A DNA stretch of 64,000 bases from Chitinophaga sp. SYP-B3965 (GCF_009647655.1 NZ_WJFD01000002.1:682001-746000), one strand, 5' to 3'. Shown: positions 52,913 through 62,672, counted from the first letter of the stretch. The notes: generated from the sequence alone by a model not told the origin. A program made the numbers and translations.

Positions 52913-54547
52913 ATGAAGCAAATAATCTATACCGCAACCCTCTTTCTGCTGATAACGGCTTGCGGCCAGCCGAAAGAAAAAGCTGACCTCATTATCCATC
53001 ACGCCGTTATTTACACAGCAGATTCCCTTTTTACCGTAGTGGAAGCCATGGCCATTAAAGGAGGAAAGATCCTCGCCAGGGGCACCAATGAATTCATCCT
53101 GAAACAATACGATGCAGATTCCAGTGTAGATGCAAAAGGGGCAGCGGTGTATCCTGGCTTCAATGATGCGCATGCCCATTTTGTGGGCTATGGGCAATCA
53201 CTCCGGCAAGTGGACCTTGTTGGGACAGAGAGCTGGGATGAAGTGGTTGAACGTGTGAAGGCATTTGCAAATGTTAATAAAACAGCCTGGATAGAAGGAC
53301 GTGGTTGGGACCAGAACGACTGGCCCAATAAAACCTTCCCCAACAAATCCCGGCTGGATAGTTTATTTCCCACCACGCCGGTATTACTGGAACGGATAGA
53401 TGGCCATGCTGCTATTGCCAACCAGGCTGCTTTAGATCTGGCCGGCGTAAAAGCAGGACATACTTTAACAGGCGGAACGGTAGAAGTGATACAAGGTAAA
53501 CTAACGGGTATATTAGTAGATAACGCTATCAGCCTGGTGGGATCAAAGATCCCCGCTGCCTCCAAAGAAGAATTCTCCCTGCGACTGATGGCAGCAGAAG
53601 AAAAATGCATCGCAGCAGGATTGACCAGCATTACAGATTGCGGACTTTCCGTGGCGGATGTTGAAATGATCGGCAAACTCTACGAAGAGAATAAACTGCA
53701 TCTGCGTTTAAACATCATGTTGAGTGACCAGGAAGATAACATCAACTGGCTGCTGAAAAAGGGACCTTTCATTAAAGAGCGTTACCAGGTAAGGAGCATC
53801 AAATTCTATGGAGACGGAGCATTGGGTTCCCGGGGAGCTTGCCTGTTACATGACTATACAGATAAACCGGGATGGAAAGGATTCCTGCTGAAAGACGCTT
53901 CCTATTTTATGAACAAAGTTTCCCAGCTGGCAAATACAGATATCCAGATGTGTACACATGCCATCGGGGATTCGGCCAACCGGGAGATATTAAAGATCTA
54001 TGCAGCCGTATTAAAAGGCAAAAACAACAAACGCTGGCGGATAGAACATGCGCAGGTACTGGACTCTGCGGATTTTCACTGGTTCGGGGATGATAACATT
54101 ATTCCCTCTGTGCAACCCACACATGCCACTTCAGATATGTATTGGGCGAAAGATCGTTTAGGGCCTCAGCGGGTTCGTTATGCTTATGCATTTAAGGACT
54201 TACTGAAACAGAATGGCTGGATACCATTGGGCACGGACTTTCCGGTGGAAGATATCAGTCCGCTGCGCACATTCTTTGCCGCCGTTGTGCGGAAGGATGG
54301 GAAAGGGTTTCCGGCCGGCGGATTTCAGCCGGAGAATGCACTGACCCGGGAGGAAGCTTTGAGAGGGATGACGATCTGGGCCGCGAGGGCTTCTTTTGAA
54401 GAACATACGAAGGGAAGCCTGGAACCCGGTAAGGTGGCGGATTTTGTGATAACGGATCAGGACCTGATGAAGGTACCGGAAGAAAAGATCATGGCCACGA
54501 AGGTGATAGCCACATATATTTCCGGCAAAGCGTTGCATCAGTTATAA
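52913..54547 (+). CDS. YtcJ-like amidohydrolase, lipoprotein
   Basis: A 544-residue metal-dependent amidohydrolase (amidohydro_3, YtcJ branch) with a lipoprotein signal (lipobox LLITAC, Cys17). The barrel holds PGFNDAHAHFVGYG with the His-x-His metal pair, ERIDGHAAIANQAAL, the SIKFYGDGALGSRGA block, CTHAIGDSANREILKIY, RIEHAQVLD and LGTDFPVEDISPLRTF with the final aspartate. Family enzymes hydrolyse amides or N-formyl groups; this substrate is unknown. It acts outside the inner membrane. Confidence 0.88.
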   Translation: MKQIIYTATLFLLITACGQPKEKADLIIHHAVIYTADSLFTVVEAMAIKGGKILARGTNEFILKQYDADSSVDAKGAAVYPGFNDAHAHFVGYGQSLRQVDLVGTESWDEVVERVKAFANVNKTAWIEGRGWDQNDWPNKTFPNKSRLDSLFPTTPVLLERIDGHAAIANQAALDLAGVKAGHTLTGGTVEVIQGKLTGILVDNAISLVGSKIPAASKEEFSLRLMAAEEKCIAAGLTSITDCGLSVADVEMIGKLYEENKLHLRLNIMLSDQEDNINWLLKKGPFIKERYQVRSIKFYGDGALGSRGACLLHDYTDKPGWKGFLLKDASYFMNKVSQLANTDIQMCTHAIGDSANREILKIYAAVLKGKNNKRWRIEHAQVLDSADFHWFGDDNIIPSVQPTHATSDMYWAKDRLGPQRVRYAYAFKDLLKQNGWIPLGTDFPVEDISPLRTFFAAVVRKDGKGFPAGGFQPENALTREEALRGMTIWAARASFEEHTKGSLEPGKVADFVITDQDLMKVPEEKIMATKVIATYISGKALHQL

Positions 54548-54582
54548 ATTTGCTATATTTAATACGTTCCACGAATAGTAGT

Positions 54583-55287
54583 ATGTACACCAAAAACATT
54601 AACACCCATCTAACCGAGATCATAGATTATTTTAAGGCAGCTATCTCCATCGATTGTGTAATATTCGGGTTTGACGAGGATGAATTGAAAGTACTGCTCA
54701 TTGAATCTGATCTCAAAGAATTCAAAGGAAAATGGTCGTTGCTGGGAGATATTGTGCATCCGGATGAAGATCTGGAAACGGCCGCCTACCGTGTATTGCG
54801 TGAGCGTACAGGATTGGAGGACGTATATATGGAACAGGTGCAGGCCTTTGGTGGTTTGAACCGGCATCCTGTGGGCAGAGTGATCACCATTGCTTATTAT
54901 TCCCTCGTGAATATCCAGCATGTGGAATTGAAAACGCATAGCAATGAACTGCACTGGCATGCGGTGAAGGATATCAAACAGATGGCCTTTGACCACAAGG
55001 ATATCCTGGCCACTTGTTACCAGCGCCTGCAACATAAAGTGATTGAGCAGCCGGTGGGCTTCAACCTGCTGCCCAAGAAATTCTCCCTCCGGGAATTACA
55101 GAACCTGTATGAAGCCATCCTGGATGTGAAACTGGACAGGCGGAACTTCCGCAAAAAGTTCTTTGCCATGGATTACCTGATAGATCTGAATGAAGAAGAA
55201 CAGGAAGTAAGGCATCGTCCGGCCAAGTTGTATCGGTTCAACCAGGATAAATACAATCAGCAACACAAGAAAAGTCTCGGGTTTTGA
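54583..55287 (+). CDS. Nudix-related transcriptional regulator (NrtR/AraR-like)
   Basis: A 234-residue protein with a Nudix fold (about 20-145) and a C-terminal winged helix (about 150-225; FSLRELQNLYEAILDVKLDRRNFRKKFFAMDYL). The Nudix box is degenerate: relative to Gx5Ex7REUxEExGU it has Val71 and Arg75 at two of the glutamate positions, so catalysis is unlikely and the domain probably binds an effector, as in NrtR and the sugar-responsive AraR-type regulators of Bacteroidota. Start at ATG 54583; an upstream TTG exists. The effector and targets are not known. Confidence 0.85.
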   Translation: MYTKNINTHLTEIIDYFKAAISIDCVIFGFDEDELKVLLIESDLKEFKGKWSLLGDIVHPDEDLETAAYRVLRERTGLEDVYMEQVQAFGGLNRHPVGRVITIAYYSLVNIQHVELKTHSNELHWHAVKDIKQMAFDHKDILATCYQRLQHKVIEQPVGFNLLPKKFSLRELQNLYEAILDVKLDRRNFRKKFFAMDYLIDLNEEEQEVRHRPAKLYRFNQDKYNQQHKKSLGF

Positions 55288-55448
55288 TAGGATTTTAACC
55301 GTCCTTCAAATTATAATTTCCAGGGGAAATGCTTTTCTATATGGATTTTGGAAGGTGGTATGCCAATGCCATGGCAGATTCCCTATTCCTGTATATTTTA
55401 AGGGAATCACCCCATGAAATTTGTTTTTTAACAAAATTTTAAGTAAGA

Positions 55449-55477
55449 TTGTGTAGGATATACACAGTGTATCTTTT
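55449..55477 (+). promoter_or_regulatory. Possible promoter with overlapping ATACAC-A-GTGTAT palindrome
   Basis: TTG (55449-55451), 18 bases, TATCTTTT (55470-55477; last base T rather than G). A 13-base palindrome ATACAC A GTGTAT (55460-55472) overlaps the -7 element, where a bound repressor would block transcription. Confidence 0.4.
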
Positions 55478-55640
55478 TTCTATTGATTCCGTAGCCAGAC
55501 AACCAAAAATCTTAAAAAGACTAGCAGAGTAATTTTTCACAAACTATTTAGAAAACCCAGTCACTCGTCACAGTAGCCACTAAAGGTGGTTTCAAAAATA
55601 TTTTTATATATCGCGTTTTATCGATTCCACGTTATGAATT

Positions 55641-55727
55641 AGCAGGATTGATGTCTAATTTCATTTCTCCTGCTGAAGAGGCTGTTTACGAAGGTTCGTT
55701 CCTTTCTATGCAGCCTCTTTCGTTTTT
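55641..55727 (+). terminator. Double hairpin ending in intrinsic terminator
   Basis: AGCAGGA (55641-55647) pairs with TCCTGCT (55668-55674); directly after it AAGAGGCTG (55676-55684) pairs with CAGCCTCTT (55711-55719), followed by TCGTTTTT. It would end transcription from the promoter at 55449 and could mark a roughly 250-nt untranslated RNA. Confidence 0.5.
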
Positions 55728-55845
55728 ATCCACTTATAACCGATCGCTGTTAAACAATTTCCAAGGATTATTACTTCTTGTTCAATTGATACTAATTCCC
55801 CGCTGCAACGTGCCACAGCCGCTATTTTCGTAACTTGCATTCCTT

Positions 55846-58800
55846 ATGTCATATACACCACAACACAAGGTTCGCATAGTTACAGCGGCCGCTCTTTTTG
55901 ATGGACACGATGCTGCCATCAATATCATGCGCCGGATCATGCAAAGTACAGGAGCAGAGGTGATCCATCTTGGTCATAACCGTTCTGCCGCAGAGATCGT
56001 TGATTGCGCTATCCAGGAAGATGCGCAGGGTATTGCCGTAACTTCCTACCAGGGAGGGCATATTGAGTTCTTCAAATACATGTATGACCTGTTGAAGGAA
56101 AAGAACTGCAGCCACATCCGCATTTTTGGTGGTGGCGGTGGTACCATACTTCCGGTGGAAATTGAAGAGTTACATGCCTATGGCATCACCCGTATTTATT
56201 CTCCGGACGATGGACGGAAGTTTGGTTTGGGTGGCATGATAGAAGACGTGATCCGCCAGTGTGATTTTGAAACGGTGAAACAAGGTGAGTGGGACCTGGC
56301 CAAAGTGAAACTGGCACAGGATGCTTCGCCTGAAATTGCGAAAGCGATCACCTATGCAGAGAACTATGCCATGAATGGTCAGCTGGCTGGTTTGAAAGCC
56401 CTGGCGGTGGCGGAAAAAACTCCTGTACTTGGTATAACAGGTACCGGCGGCGCCGGAAAAAGCAGCGTGACGGATGAACTGGTTCGCCGCTTCCTGCATG
56501 AATATGATAATAAAACGATCGCGGTTATTTCTGTAGATCCCTCCAAGAAAAAAACGGGCGGTGCTTTATTGGGAGACCGGATCCGCATGAACAGTATTCA
56601 TCATCCCCGTGCTTACATGCGTTCCCTTGCTACCCGCGAAAGTGATAAGGCTATCAGCCTGCACATCCAGGAAGCAATAGACATTTGTAAAGCGGCGCAC
56701 TTTGATTTTATCATCCTGGAAACTTCTGGTATCGGGCAGAGTGACACGGCGATTGTGGATTACTGTGATGTGTCCTTGTATATTATGACGCCGGAATATG
56801 GTGCTGCCTCTCAACTGGAGAAGATCAACATGCTGGATTATGCAGACCTGATAGCCATTAATAAATTTGATAAAGCGGGTGCACTGGATGCTTTGCATGA
56901 TGTGCGCAAACAATATAAACGCAATAATCTTCTGTGGGAAGCAAAGGATGAGGACCTGCCGGTGGTTGGTACGATTGCTTCTCAGTTCAATGATCCTGGT
57001 GTGAATCAGTTATTCGGCAGGCTGATGCATAAGATCGTAGAAAAAACAAATGTGCATTTTGGAGAAGATCAGCCGGATAAACCTGTTTTCGAAACGTCTA
57101 CCAAATCGTTGATCATTCCTCCATCCCGTGTGCGTTATCTTGCGGAGATCGGTGAAAGTATAACCGCATATGGTAGTTGGGTGAATGAGCAATGTGCTAT
57201 TGCTACGCAATGGTACCAGGTGGAAGGGGTGTTGCAGGTGCCGGGGCTTTCACAAGTGGAAGAACTGGAAGAGATCAGCCAACATCTGCAATCACAGCTG
57301 CATGCGGATTGTAAAGCATTGATCACGGGCTGGCCTGCTTTGCAGGAAAAATATACGGCTGATCATTATGCTTTCCAGGTGAGGGATAAAGTGATCAAAT
57401 TGCCGTTGTATACAGAAAGTCTTTCTCATTCCCGTATTCCTAAAATTTCATTACCACAATACAAAGACTGGGGAGATATCCTTCGCTGGCAGTTAACAGA
57501 AAACCTGCCGGGAGAATTTCCTTATGCGGCAGGTGTATTTCCGCTTAAACGTGAAGGGGAAGATCCTACGAGGATGTTTGCGGGAGAGGGTGGTCCGGAA
57601 CGTACGAACAAACGGTTTCACTATGTGTCTGTAGACCAGCCGGCAAAGCGACTTTCCACGGCTTTTGACAGTGTGACTTTATATGGAGAAGATCCTGCTT
57701 ACCGTCCGGATATTTATGGGAAGGTGGGGAACTCTGGGGTGAGTATTGCTACAGTGGATGATGCGAAGAAATTATACAGCGGGTTTGATCTGTGTGATCC
57801 CAAAACTTCTGTATCCATGACCATCAATGGCCCCGCGCCTATTCTGCTGGCTTTCTTTATGAATGCGGCTATTGATCAGCAGTGTGAGAAATACATTGCT
57901 GAGAATGGGCTGACGGAGAAGGTGAATGCGATCATTCATAAAAAATTTGCAGATCATCCACAATATGCCGGTGCATTGCCGAATGGTAATAATGGCCTGG
58001 GACTTCAACTGCTGGGGATCTCAGGGAGTGATGTATTGGAGCCGGAAGTATATGAAAAGCTGAAAGCGCATGCATTGAGTACAGTGCGAGGAACTGTGCA
58101 GGCGGATATCCTGAAAGAAGACCAGGCACAGAATACCTGTATCTTCTCTACGGAATTTGCTTTGAAGCTGATGGGTGATGTGCAGGAATATTTCATCACG
58201 CGTAAAGTGCGTAACTTCTATTCTGTGAGTATCTCCGGATATCATATTGCGGAGGCGGGCGCTAATCCTATTACGCAGCTTGCGTTTACTTTAGCGAATG
58301 GTTTTACTTATGTAGAGTATTACCTGAGCCGTGGTATGAACATTGATGATTTTGCGCCAAACCTTTCTTTCTTCTTCAGCAATGGTATGGATCCTGAGTA
58401 TGCGGTGATTGGTCGTGTTGCCAGGAGGATCTGGGCGAAGGCGATCAAGTATAAATACAAAGGGAATGATCGTTCGCAGAAACTGAAATATCATATTCAA
58501 ACTTCTGGTCGCAGTTTGCATGCGCAGGAGATAGATTTCAATGATATCCGTACTACTTTGCAGGCGTTGTATGCGATCTATGATAACTGTAATTCGCTGC
58601 ATACAAATGCTTATGATGAAGCGATCACTACACCTACGGAAGAAAGTGTTCGTCGTGCGATGGCGATTCAGTTGATCATCAATAGGGAGTTGGGTACGGC
58701 GAATAATGAGAACCCTAACCAGGGGAGTTTCTTTATTGAAGAATTAACGGAGTTGGTGGAAGAGGCTGTGCTGGCTGAGTTTGAGCGGATCACAGAACGT

Positions 58801-59187
58801 GGGGGTGTATTAGGAGCAATGGAAAGGATGTATCAGCGGAATAAGATCCAGGAAGAAAGTTTGTATTATGAATCACTGAAACATACGGGGGAGTTTCCGA
58901 TCATTGGGGTGAATACTTTTCTGAATAAAAATGGGTCGCCTACGGTGATACCGATGGAGGTGATCCGTTCTACGGAGGAAGAGAAGGAGTTTCAGATCAA
59001 TACGCTTTTGTCCTTCAAAGAAAGGCATGCGGCGCATGCGGATGCTAAGCTGAAGCGGTTGCAGGAAGTAGCGGTGCAGAATGGGAATCTTTTTGATGAG
59101 TTGATGGAGACGGTGAAGTATTGTTCCCTGGGGCAGATTACGAATGCGTTGTATGAGGTTGGAGGGCAGTATCGGAGGAATATGTAG
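55846..59187 (+). CDS. icmF: Fused isobutyryl-CoA mutase IcmF
   Basis: A 1113-residue B12-dependent acyl-CoA mutase that interconverts isobutyryl- and n-butyryl-CoA (and related substrates). Three modules are fused: an N-terminal cobalamin domain (1-about 140) with FDGHDAA (Asp19, His21 as the cobalt ligand), a MeaI/ArgK-type GTPase chaperone (about 160-420) with P-loop GTGGAGKSS (about 200-208), and the mutase TIM barrel (about 530-1113). Separate large and small mutase genes would be methylmalonyl-CoA mutase; this internal GTPase order is diagnostic of IcmF. It is isolated, with an untranslated region upstream and repeats downstream. Confidence 0.94.
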   Translation: MSYTPQHKVRIVTAAALFDGHDAAINIMRRIMQSTGAEVIHLGHNRSAAEIVDCAIQEDAQGIAVTSYQGGHIEFFKYMYDLLKEKNCSHIRIFGGGGGTILPVEIEELHAYGITRIYSPDDGRKFGLGGMIEDVIRQCDFETVKQGEWDLAKVKLAQDASPEIAKAITYAENYAMNGQLAGLKALAVAEKTPVLGITGTGGAGKSSVTDELVRRFLHEYDNKTIAVISVDPSKKKTGGALLGDRIRMNSIHHPRAYMRSLATRESDKAISLHIQEAIDICKAAHFDFIILETSGIGQSDTAIVDYCDVSLYIMTPEYGAASQLEKINMLDYADLIAINKFDKAGALDALHDVRKQYKRNNLLWEAKDEDLPVVGTIASQFNDPGVNQLFGRLMHKIVEKTNVHFGEDQPDKPVFETSTKSLIIPPSRVRYLAEIGESITAYGSWVNEQCAIATQWYQVEGVLQVPGLSQVEELEEISQHLQSQLHADCKALITGWPALQEKYTADHYAFQVRDKVIKLPLYTESLSHSRIPKISLPQYKDWGDILRWQLTENLPGEFPYAAGVFPLKREGEDPTRMFAGEGGPERTNKRFHYVSVDQPAKRLSTAFDSVTLYGEDPAYRPDIYGKVGNSGVSIATVDDAKKLYSGFDLCDPKTSVSMTINGPAPILLAFFMNAAIDQQCEKYIAENGLTEKVNAIIHKKFADHPQYAGALPNGNNGLGLQLLGISGSDVLEPEVYEKLKAHALSTVRGTVQADILKEDQAQNTCIFSTEFALKLMGDVQEYFITRKVRNFYSVSISGYHIAEAGANPITQLAFTLANGFTYVEYYLSRGMNIDDFAPNLSFFFSNGMDPEYAVIGRVARRIWAKAIKYKYKGNDRSQKLKYHIQTSGRSLHAQEIDFNDIRTTLQALYAIYDNCNSLHTNAYDEAITTPTEESVRRAMAIQLIINRELGTANNENPNQGSFFIEELTELVEEAVLAEFERITERGGVLGAMERMYQRNKIQEESLYYESLKHTGEFPIIGVNTFLNKNGSPTVIPMEVIRSTEEEKEFQINTLLSFKERHAAHADAKLKRLQEVAVQNGNLFDELMETVKYCSLGQITNALYEVGGQYRRNM

Positions 59188-59198
59188 GCTGGGAGTTT

Positions 59199-59409
59199 GC
59201 CGCGCAGCAAAGGGCGGAGGTTTTTTCTTTTTTGTGGAAGATGTTTTTTGTAGAGAGGGTTCCTTTTTGTGAGGATGTTTTGGCAGGAAGCATGCCGCGC
59301 AGCAAAGGGCGGTATTTTATATTTTTTTGTGGGGATGTCTTTTTATAGGGCGGTTTCTTTCTTTTTGAGGATGTTTTTGGCAGGAAGCATGCCGCGCAGC
59401 AAAGGGCGG
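59199..59409. repeat. Three copies of the dispersed 19-base repeat
   Basis: GCCGCGCAGCAAAGGGCGG occurs identically at 59199-59217, 59294-59312 and 59391-59409 (starts 95 and 97 bases apart). Copies 2 and 3 share about 28 more bases on the left (GAGGATGTTTTGGCAGGAAGC-like); copy 1 shares its left flank with the copy at 40298. T-rich runs follow. CCGC and GCGG within the repeat can pair. The array begins directly after the icmF stop. Confidence 0.85.
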
Positions 59410-59513
59410 AGGTTTTTTCTTTTTTAGTTTGTAGAGAAAAGAACCAACCGTACAAGTGAGTGACACAACGGCGGCTCAATAGATAACTAATGCCTGCTAC
59501 ATAATTAAAATAC

Positions 59514-59544
59514 AAAAGCCTGGGTACCCAATACCCGGGCTTTT
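59514..59544 (+). terminator. 13-bp hairpin overlapping the MutS-like promoter region
   Basis: AAAAGCCTGGGTA (59514-59526) pairs with TACCCGGGCTTTT (59532-59544, one wobble), loop of five, then ATATTTTTG. It looks like the terminator for read-through from icmF, yet its right arm abuts the next promoter's -7 element. Confidence 0.65.
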
Positions 59545-59545
59545 A

Positions 59546-59553
59546 TATTTTTG
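59546..59553 (+). promoter_or_regulatory. -7 element for MutS-like gene
   Basis: TATTTTTG matches TAnnTTTG. The in-frame TTG at 59551 lies inside it, which fixes the ATG at 59566 as the start with a very short leader. Confidence 0.5.
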
Positions 59554-59565
59554 TATCTTTCCGTT

Positions 59566-61344
59566 ATGCAACCGGCAGCAACTTATCAACAACGCATCGA
59601 ACTATTTAAGAAACAACTGGCACAGACAGAAGGGCATCTGAAGAACCTAAGTGTGGCGCGCCTTGTATGTTTCGTAGGTATATCATTCACCGGCTGGCAA
59701 TACATTGCCACTAGTTTTGAACTGATCTGGATACTCTTTGTATCTGCCCTCGTGATCGCTTTTGTAGCATCTCTTGTGTTCTACCAAAAGGCGAAAGACC
59801 GGCAGGCATTACTGCAGGGGCTTCTGCGGCTGAATGAGAAAGAGTTGCGCGTGGTTACGGAACAGATCGCGGACTTTGAAGATGGGGAAGAATTCATTAA
59901 CGATCAGCATGATTTTTCCGGCGACCTGGATGTATTTGGGCCTTCTTCCCTTTTTCAATACTTAAACAGAACGGGTACTTATACGGGCAAACAACGTCTG
60001 GCGAGCACTTTGCAAGATCCATTGATGGAGCCTTCAAAGATCCTGGCAGTGCAGGATGCCGTGAAAGTTTTATCTGCGGAAATAGATTTTCGTCAGCATT
60101 TTACAGTGCACGCACAATTAGCGGATGAAGGGAAGGACGACGTAAAAGGGATTCAGCAATGGCTGGATGCGCCCATGGAATTCATTCATAAGAAAGCGCT
60201 GTACATAACCAGTTGGGTGATGCCTTTGCTGGTACTGGCGGGCATTGTGTATTATGCGGTAACGGGTAATTATGTGTACTTCCTTTTGTCCCTGATGGTG
60301 AACTGGTGCATCCTGCTGCTGCATGTGAAGAAAGTAATGGCCATGCACAACCTGCTCTCCAATAAAGAAAAGGTACTGAAGAAATTCGCGATGCTGTTAC
60401 AGATGATCAAACAGGCGGACTGGAAAGGATCTTCCCTGTTACAGGAACAACAGCAAACAGCAGCAGAAGCAGGTAAAGCATTACATCATTTAGCGAAGAT
60501 CAGCAACCAGCTGGACCAACGCCTTAACTTACTGGTAGGTGTGGTACTTAATTCTATCATGCTGTATGATCTGCATTGCGCCTTCCGTTTAGAGCGCTGG
60601 AAAGAAAGATATAAAAATAAATTAGGTACCTGGATCGGTGTTATCGCACAACTGGAAACGGCTAACAGCATTGCTTCTTTTGCTTATAACCATCCGGGTT
60701 ATGCTTATCCGCAGATCACTGCCAAGCAGGGTGTGAAAGGTACTGCCATTGGGCATCCGTTGATTCCGGCTGGTGAAAGTGTAATGAATGACTGCAGCAT
60801 CGGGCATGGGGAACAGTTCTTAATTATTACGGGTTCTAACATGTCCGGCAAAAGTACTTTCCTGCGGAGTGTGGGCGTGAACTGGTTATTGGCCATGACA
60901 GGCGCGCCGGTTTGTGCTGCTGATTTTTCCTGCAGTCCCCTGCGGATTATGACTTCCATGCGGATCAAGGATTCCATTGCGCGGCATACTTCTTATTTCC
61001 AGGCGGAATTGTTACGCCTGCAACATATTATAAAGGTGCTGCAAACAGGACAGCCGGTTTTTATTATTCTGGATGAGATCCTCAAAGGCACGAATTCAGA
61101 AGATAAATTATCCGGCTCGCAACAGCTGATCCGGCATTTCCTGCGTTACAGCTGTTTGGGCATGATTGCCACGCACGACCTGGAACTGGGTGCCCTGGAA
61201 GCAGAAAATCCGGATAACATCAGGAATTATTGTTTCGAGAGTTCCCTGGAGAATGGGCAGCTGCACTTCGATTACCGTATGCGGCCTGGTATTGCGCGAA
61301 ATAAGAATGCTACTTTCCTCATGAAACAGATGGGAATTATATAA
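59566..61344 (+). CDS. Membrane-anchored MutS-related ATPase
   Basis: A 592-residue protein with two pairs of hydrophobic helices (about 35-75 and 208-255) and a C-terminal MutS-family ATPase. The Walker A is GSNMSGKST (about 423-431), followed by VFIILDEILKGTN (Walker B), and ATHDLELGAL (the conserved Thr-His). The connector or clamp domain is reduced, and the mismatch-recognition domain I of true MutS is absent. Membrane anchoring makes ordinary mismatch repair unlikely. Such MutS-related proteins are known in Bacteroidota but their role is undefined. Confidence 0.85.
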   Translation: MQPAATYQQRIELFKKQLAQTEGHLKNLSVARLVCFVGISFTGWQYIATSFELIWILFVSALVIAFVASLVFYQKAKDRQALLQGLLRLNEKELRVVTEQIADFEDGEEFINDQHDFSGDLDVFGPSSLFQYLNRTGTYTGKQRLASTLQDPLMEPSKILAVQDAVKVLSAEIDFRQHFTVHAQLADEGKDDVKGIQQWLDAPMEFIHKKALYITSWVMPLLVLAGIVYYAVTGNYVYFLLSLMVNWCILLLHVKKVMAMHNLLSNKEKVLKKFAMLLQMIKQADWKGSSLLQEQQQTAAEAGKALHHLAKISNQLDQRLNLLVGVVLNSIMLYDLHCAFRLERWKERYKNKLGTWIGVIAQLETANSIASFAYNHPGYAYPQITAKQGVKGTAIGHPLIPAGESVMNDCSIGHGEQFLIITGSNMSGKSTFLRSVGVNWLLAMTGAPVCAADFSCSPLRIMTSMRIKDSIARHTSYFQAELLRLQHIIKVLQTGQPVFIILDEILKGTNSEDKLSGSQQLIRHFLRYSCLGMIATHDLELGALEAENPDNIRNYCFESSLENGQLHFDYRMRPGIARNKNATFLMKQMGII

Positions 61345-61345
61345 T

Positions 61346-61375
61346 TTGTGATTGCTAATAAAATTAGTACATTTA
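61346..61375 (+). promoter_or_regulatory. Promoter of radical SAM gene
   Basis: TTG (61346-61348), exactly 19 bases, TACATTTA (61368-61375; final A instead of G). It rules out the in-frame TTG codons upstream and supports the ATG at 61394. Confidence 0.5.
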
Positions 61376-61393
61376 CTAAAATTATTAGTGTCT

Positions 61394-62476
61394 ATGACGC
61401 TCCCATTTACCGACACACCATTAGAAAATCCGTACTACAAAGGGAGAGGCGCCCAACTGAACCCTAAAAACAAATTCCTGGCGGAGGAATATGCCAAGGA
61501 ACATCCGGAAGGTATCGACGAATGGTGGCAGGCAGATGTGCCTACCCAGATCTTCGAGGAACATTCCAAAACCCTTGTCAATAAAGTGGATAGTCCGGAT
61601 GTAGGCATGTGGTATTCCATGAATCCCTACCAGGGATGTGAACATGGCTGTATCTATTGTTATGCCCGCAATTCTCATCAGTATTGGGGTTTCAGTGCAG
61701 GCTTGGATTTTGAAAGAAAGATCGTAGCCAAAACCAATGCACCTGAGCTGCTCCGTAAATTCCTGAACAATAAGAGCTGGGTGCCCAAACCACTTTCGCT
61801 GGCCGGCAATACAGATTGCTACCAGCCGCTGGAACGTAAGATGTTCCTCACCCGGCAATTGCTGGAAGTAGCCTGGGAATACAAACAGCCCATCGGTATC
61901 ATTACTAAAAACTCCCTCGTTTTAAGAGATAAATATATCCTGCAGCAAATGGCGGAACAGAAACTCATTTGCGTATATGTATCCCTCACTTCTTTGCAGG
62001 AAGATCTCCGGCAGAAAATGGAACCGCGGACAGCTACTGCCACACAGCGTTTGCGGGTGATCAAGGAATTGTCTGATCTGGGGGTTCCGGTTGGTGTGAT
62101 GACGGCGCCTATTATTCCTGGGTTAACAGATCATGAGATACCGCGTTTGCTGGAACAGGCTGCTAACAATGGTGCAAAGTATGCAGGGTATACTGTGGTG
62201 CGATTGAATGATGCGGTGAAGATCATTTTCAACGATTGGCTGTATAAGAATTTTCCGGACAGGGCGGATAAAGTGTGGCATTTGATTGAGAGCATGCATG
62301 GCGGGAAAGTGAATGATAGTGATTTTGGGAGACGCATGCGGGGCGAAGGGAATATTGCAGAGTTGATCAAACAGCAGTTTAAGCTGCATGTGAAGAAGCA
62401 GGGGATGAACCAGGAAAGGTTTGAGTTTAATACTTCTTTGTTTTTACGGCCTACGAGTCAGTTGAGGTTGTTTTAG
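61394..62476 (+). CDS. PA0069-family radical SAM protein
   Basis: A 360-residue radical SAM protein. The 4Fe-4S-binding Cys82-x3-Cys86-x2-Cys89 sits in YQGCEHGCIYCYAR, followed by LAGNTDCYQPLERKMFLTRQLLE, GIITKNSLVLRD and VMTAPIIPGLTD, as in the PA0069/SplB-like group. The spore-photoproduct-lyase resemblance is distant and the substrate is unknown. The last 440 bases turn G-rich with few C-ending codons. A terminator closes the gene. Confidence 0.9.
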   Translation: MTLPFTDTPLENPYYKGRGAQLNPKNKFLAEEYAKEHPEGIDEWWQADVPTQIFEEHSKTLVNKVDSPDVGMWYSMNPYQGCEHGCIYCYARNSHQYWGFSAGLDFERKIVAKTNAPELLRKFLNNKSWVPKPLSLAGNTDCYQPLERKMFLTRQLLEVAWEYKQPIGIITKNSLVLRDKYILQQMAEQKLICVYVSLTSLQEDLRQKMEPRTATATQRLRVIKELSDLGVPVGVMTAPIIPGLTDHEIPRLLEQAANNGAKYAGYTVVRLNDAVKIIFNDWLYKNFPDRADKVWHLIESMHGGKVNDSDFGRRMRGEGNIAELIKQQFKLHVKKQGMNQERFEFNTSLFLRPTSQLRLF

Positions 62477-62503
62477 GTAGGGCGAAATGCGATTTTGTTT
62501 TTT

Positions 62504-62541
62504 GATATGCATCTTGATTTTCGAAATGCATATCTTTTTAT
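62504..62541 (+). terminator. Intrinsic terminator of radical SAM gene
   Basis: GATATGCAT (62504-62512) pairs perfectly with ATGCATATC (62526-62534), followed by TTTTTATTT. It separates the radical SAM gene from the AT-rich block. Confidence 0.7.
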
Positions 62542-62672
62542 TTGGTATTCACTTACTCTTATTATATAAATATAACTGCTGCTATCAAGCTTCATCTCTA
62601 TTAACTTTAGAATAACAGGAAATAGGTATTATTGCTTATACTTTCGCATGAATATTTATAAAAGAGATTATA

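Larger units (their letters stand above)
55288..55845. other. 558-base intergenic region upstream of icmF
   Basis: No credible protein gene. It holds an operator-like palindrome over a possible promoter (55449-55477), a CCAC-TAAA-GGTGG mini-hairpin near 55580 and two larger hairpins ending in a terminator (55641-55727). No cobalamin riboswitch boxes are recognised even though icmF needs B12. Confidence 0.65.
59188..59565. other. 378-base intergenic region behind icmF
   Basis: Consists of three copies of the 19-base repeat in T-rich sequence (59199-59409), a plain stretch (59410-59510), a 13-bp hairpin (59514-59544) and the promoter element of the MutS-like gene (59546-59553). No protein gene. 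Confidence 0.75.

Noticed and set aside
55648-55833. 61-codon plus-strand frame before icmF
   Set aside because: It overlaps both hairpins and the terminator and ends just before icmF with no family resemblance.
55288-55845. Cobalamin riboswitch upstream of the B12-dependent icmF
   Set aside because: The conserved GCCACTG-type core and B12 box are not found; GCCACTAAAGGTGG is only a small hairpin.
59199-59409. Regularly spaced 19-base repeats considered as a CRISPR array
   Set aside because: Only three copies, unusually short, intervening sequences of about 76 bases resemble each other, and no cas genes are present.
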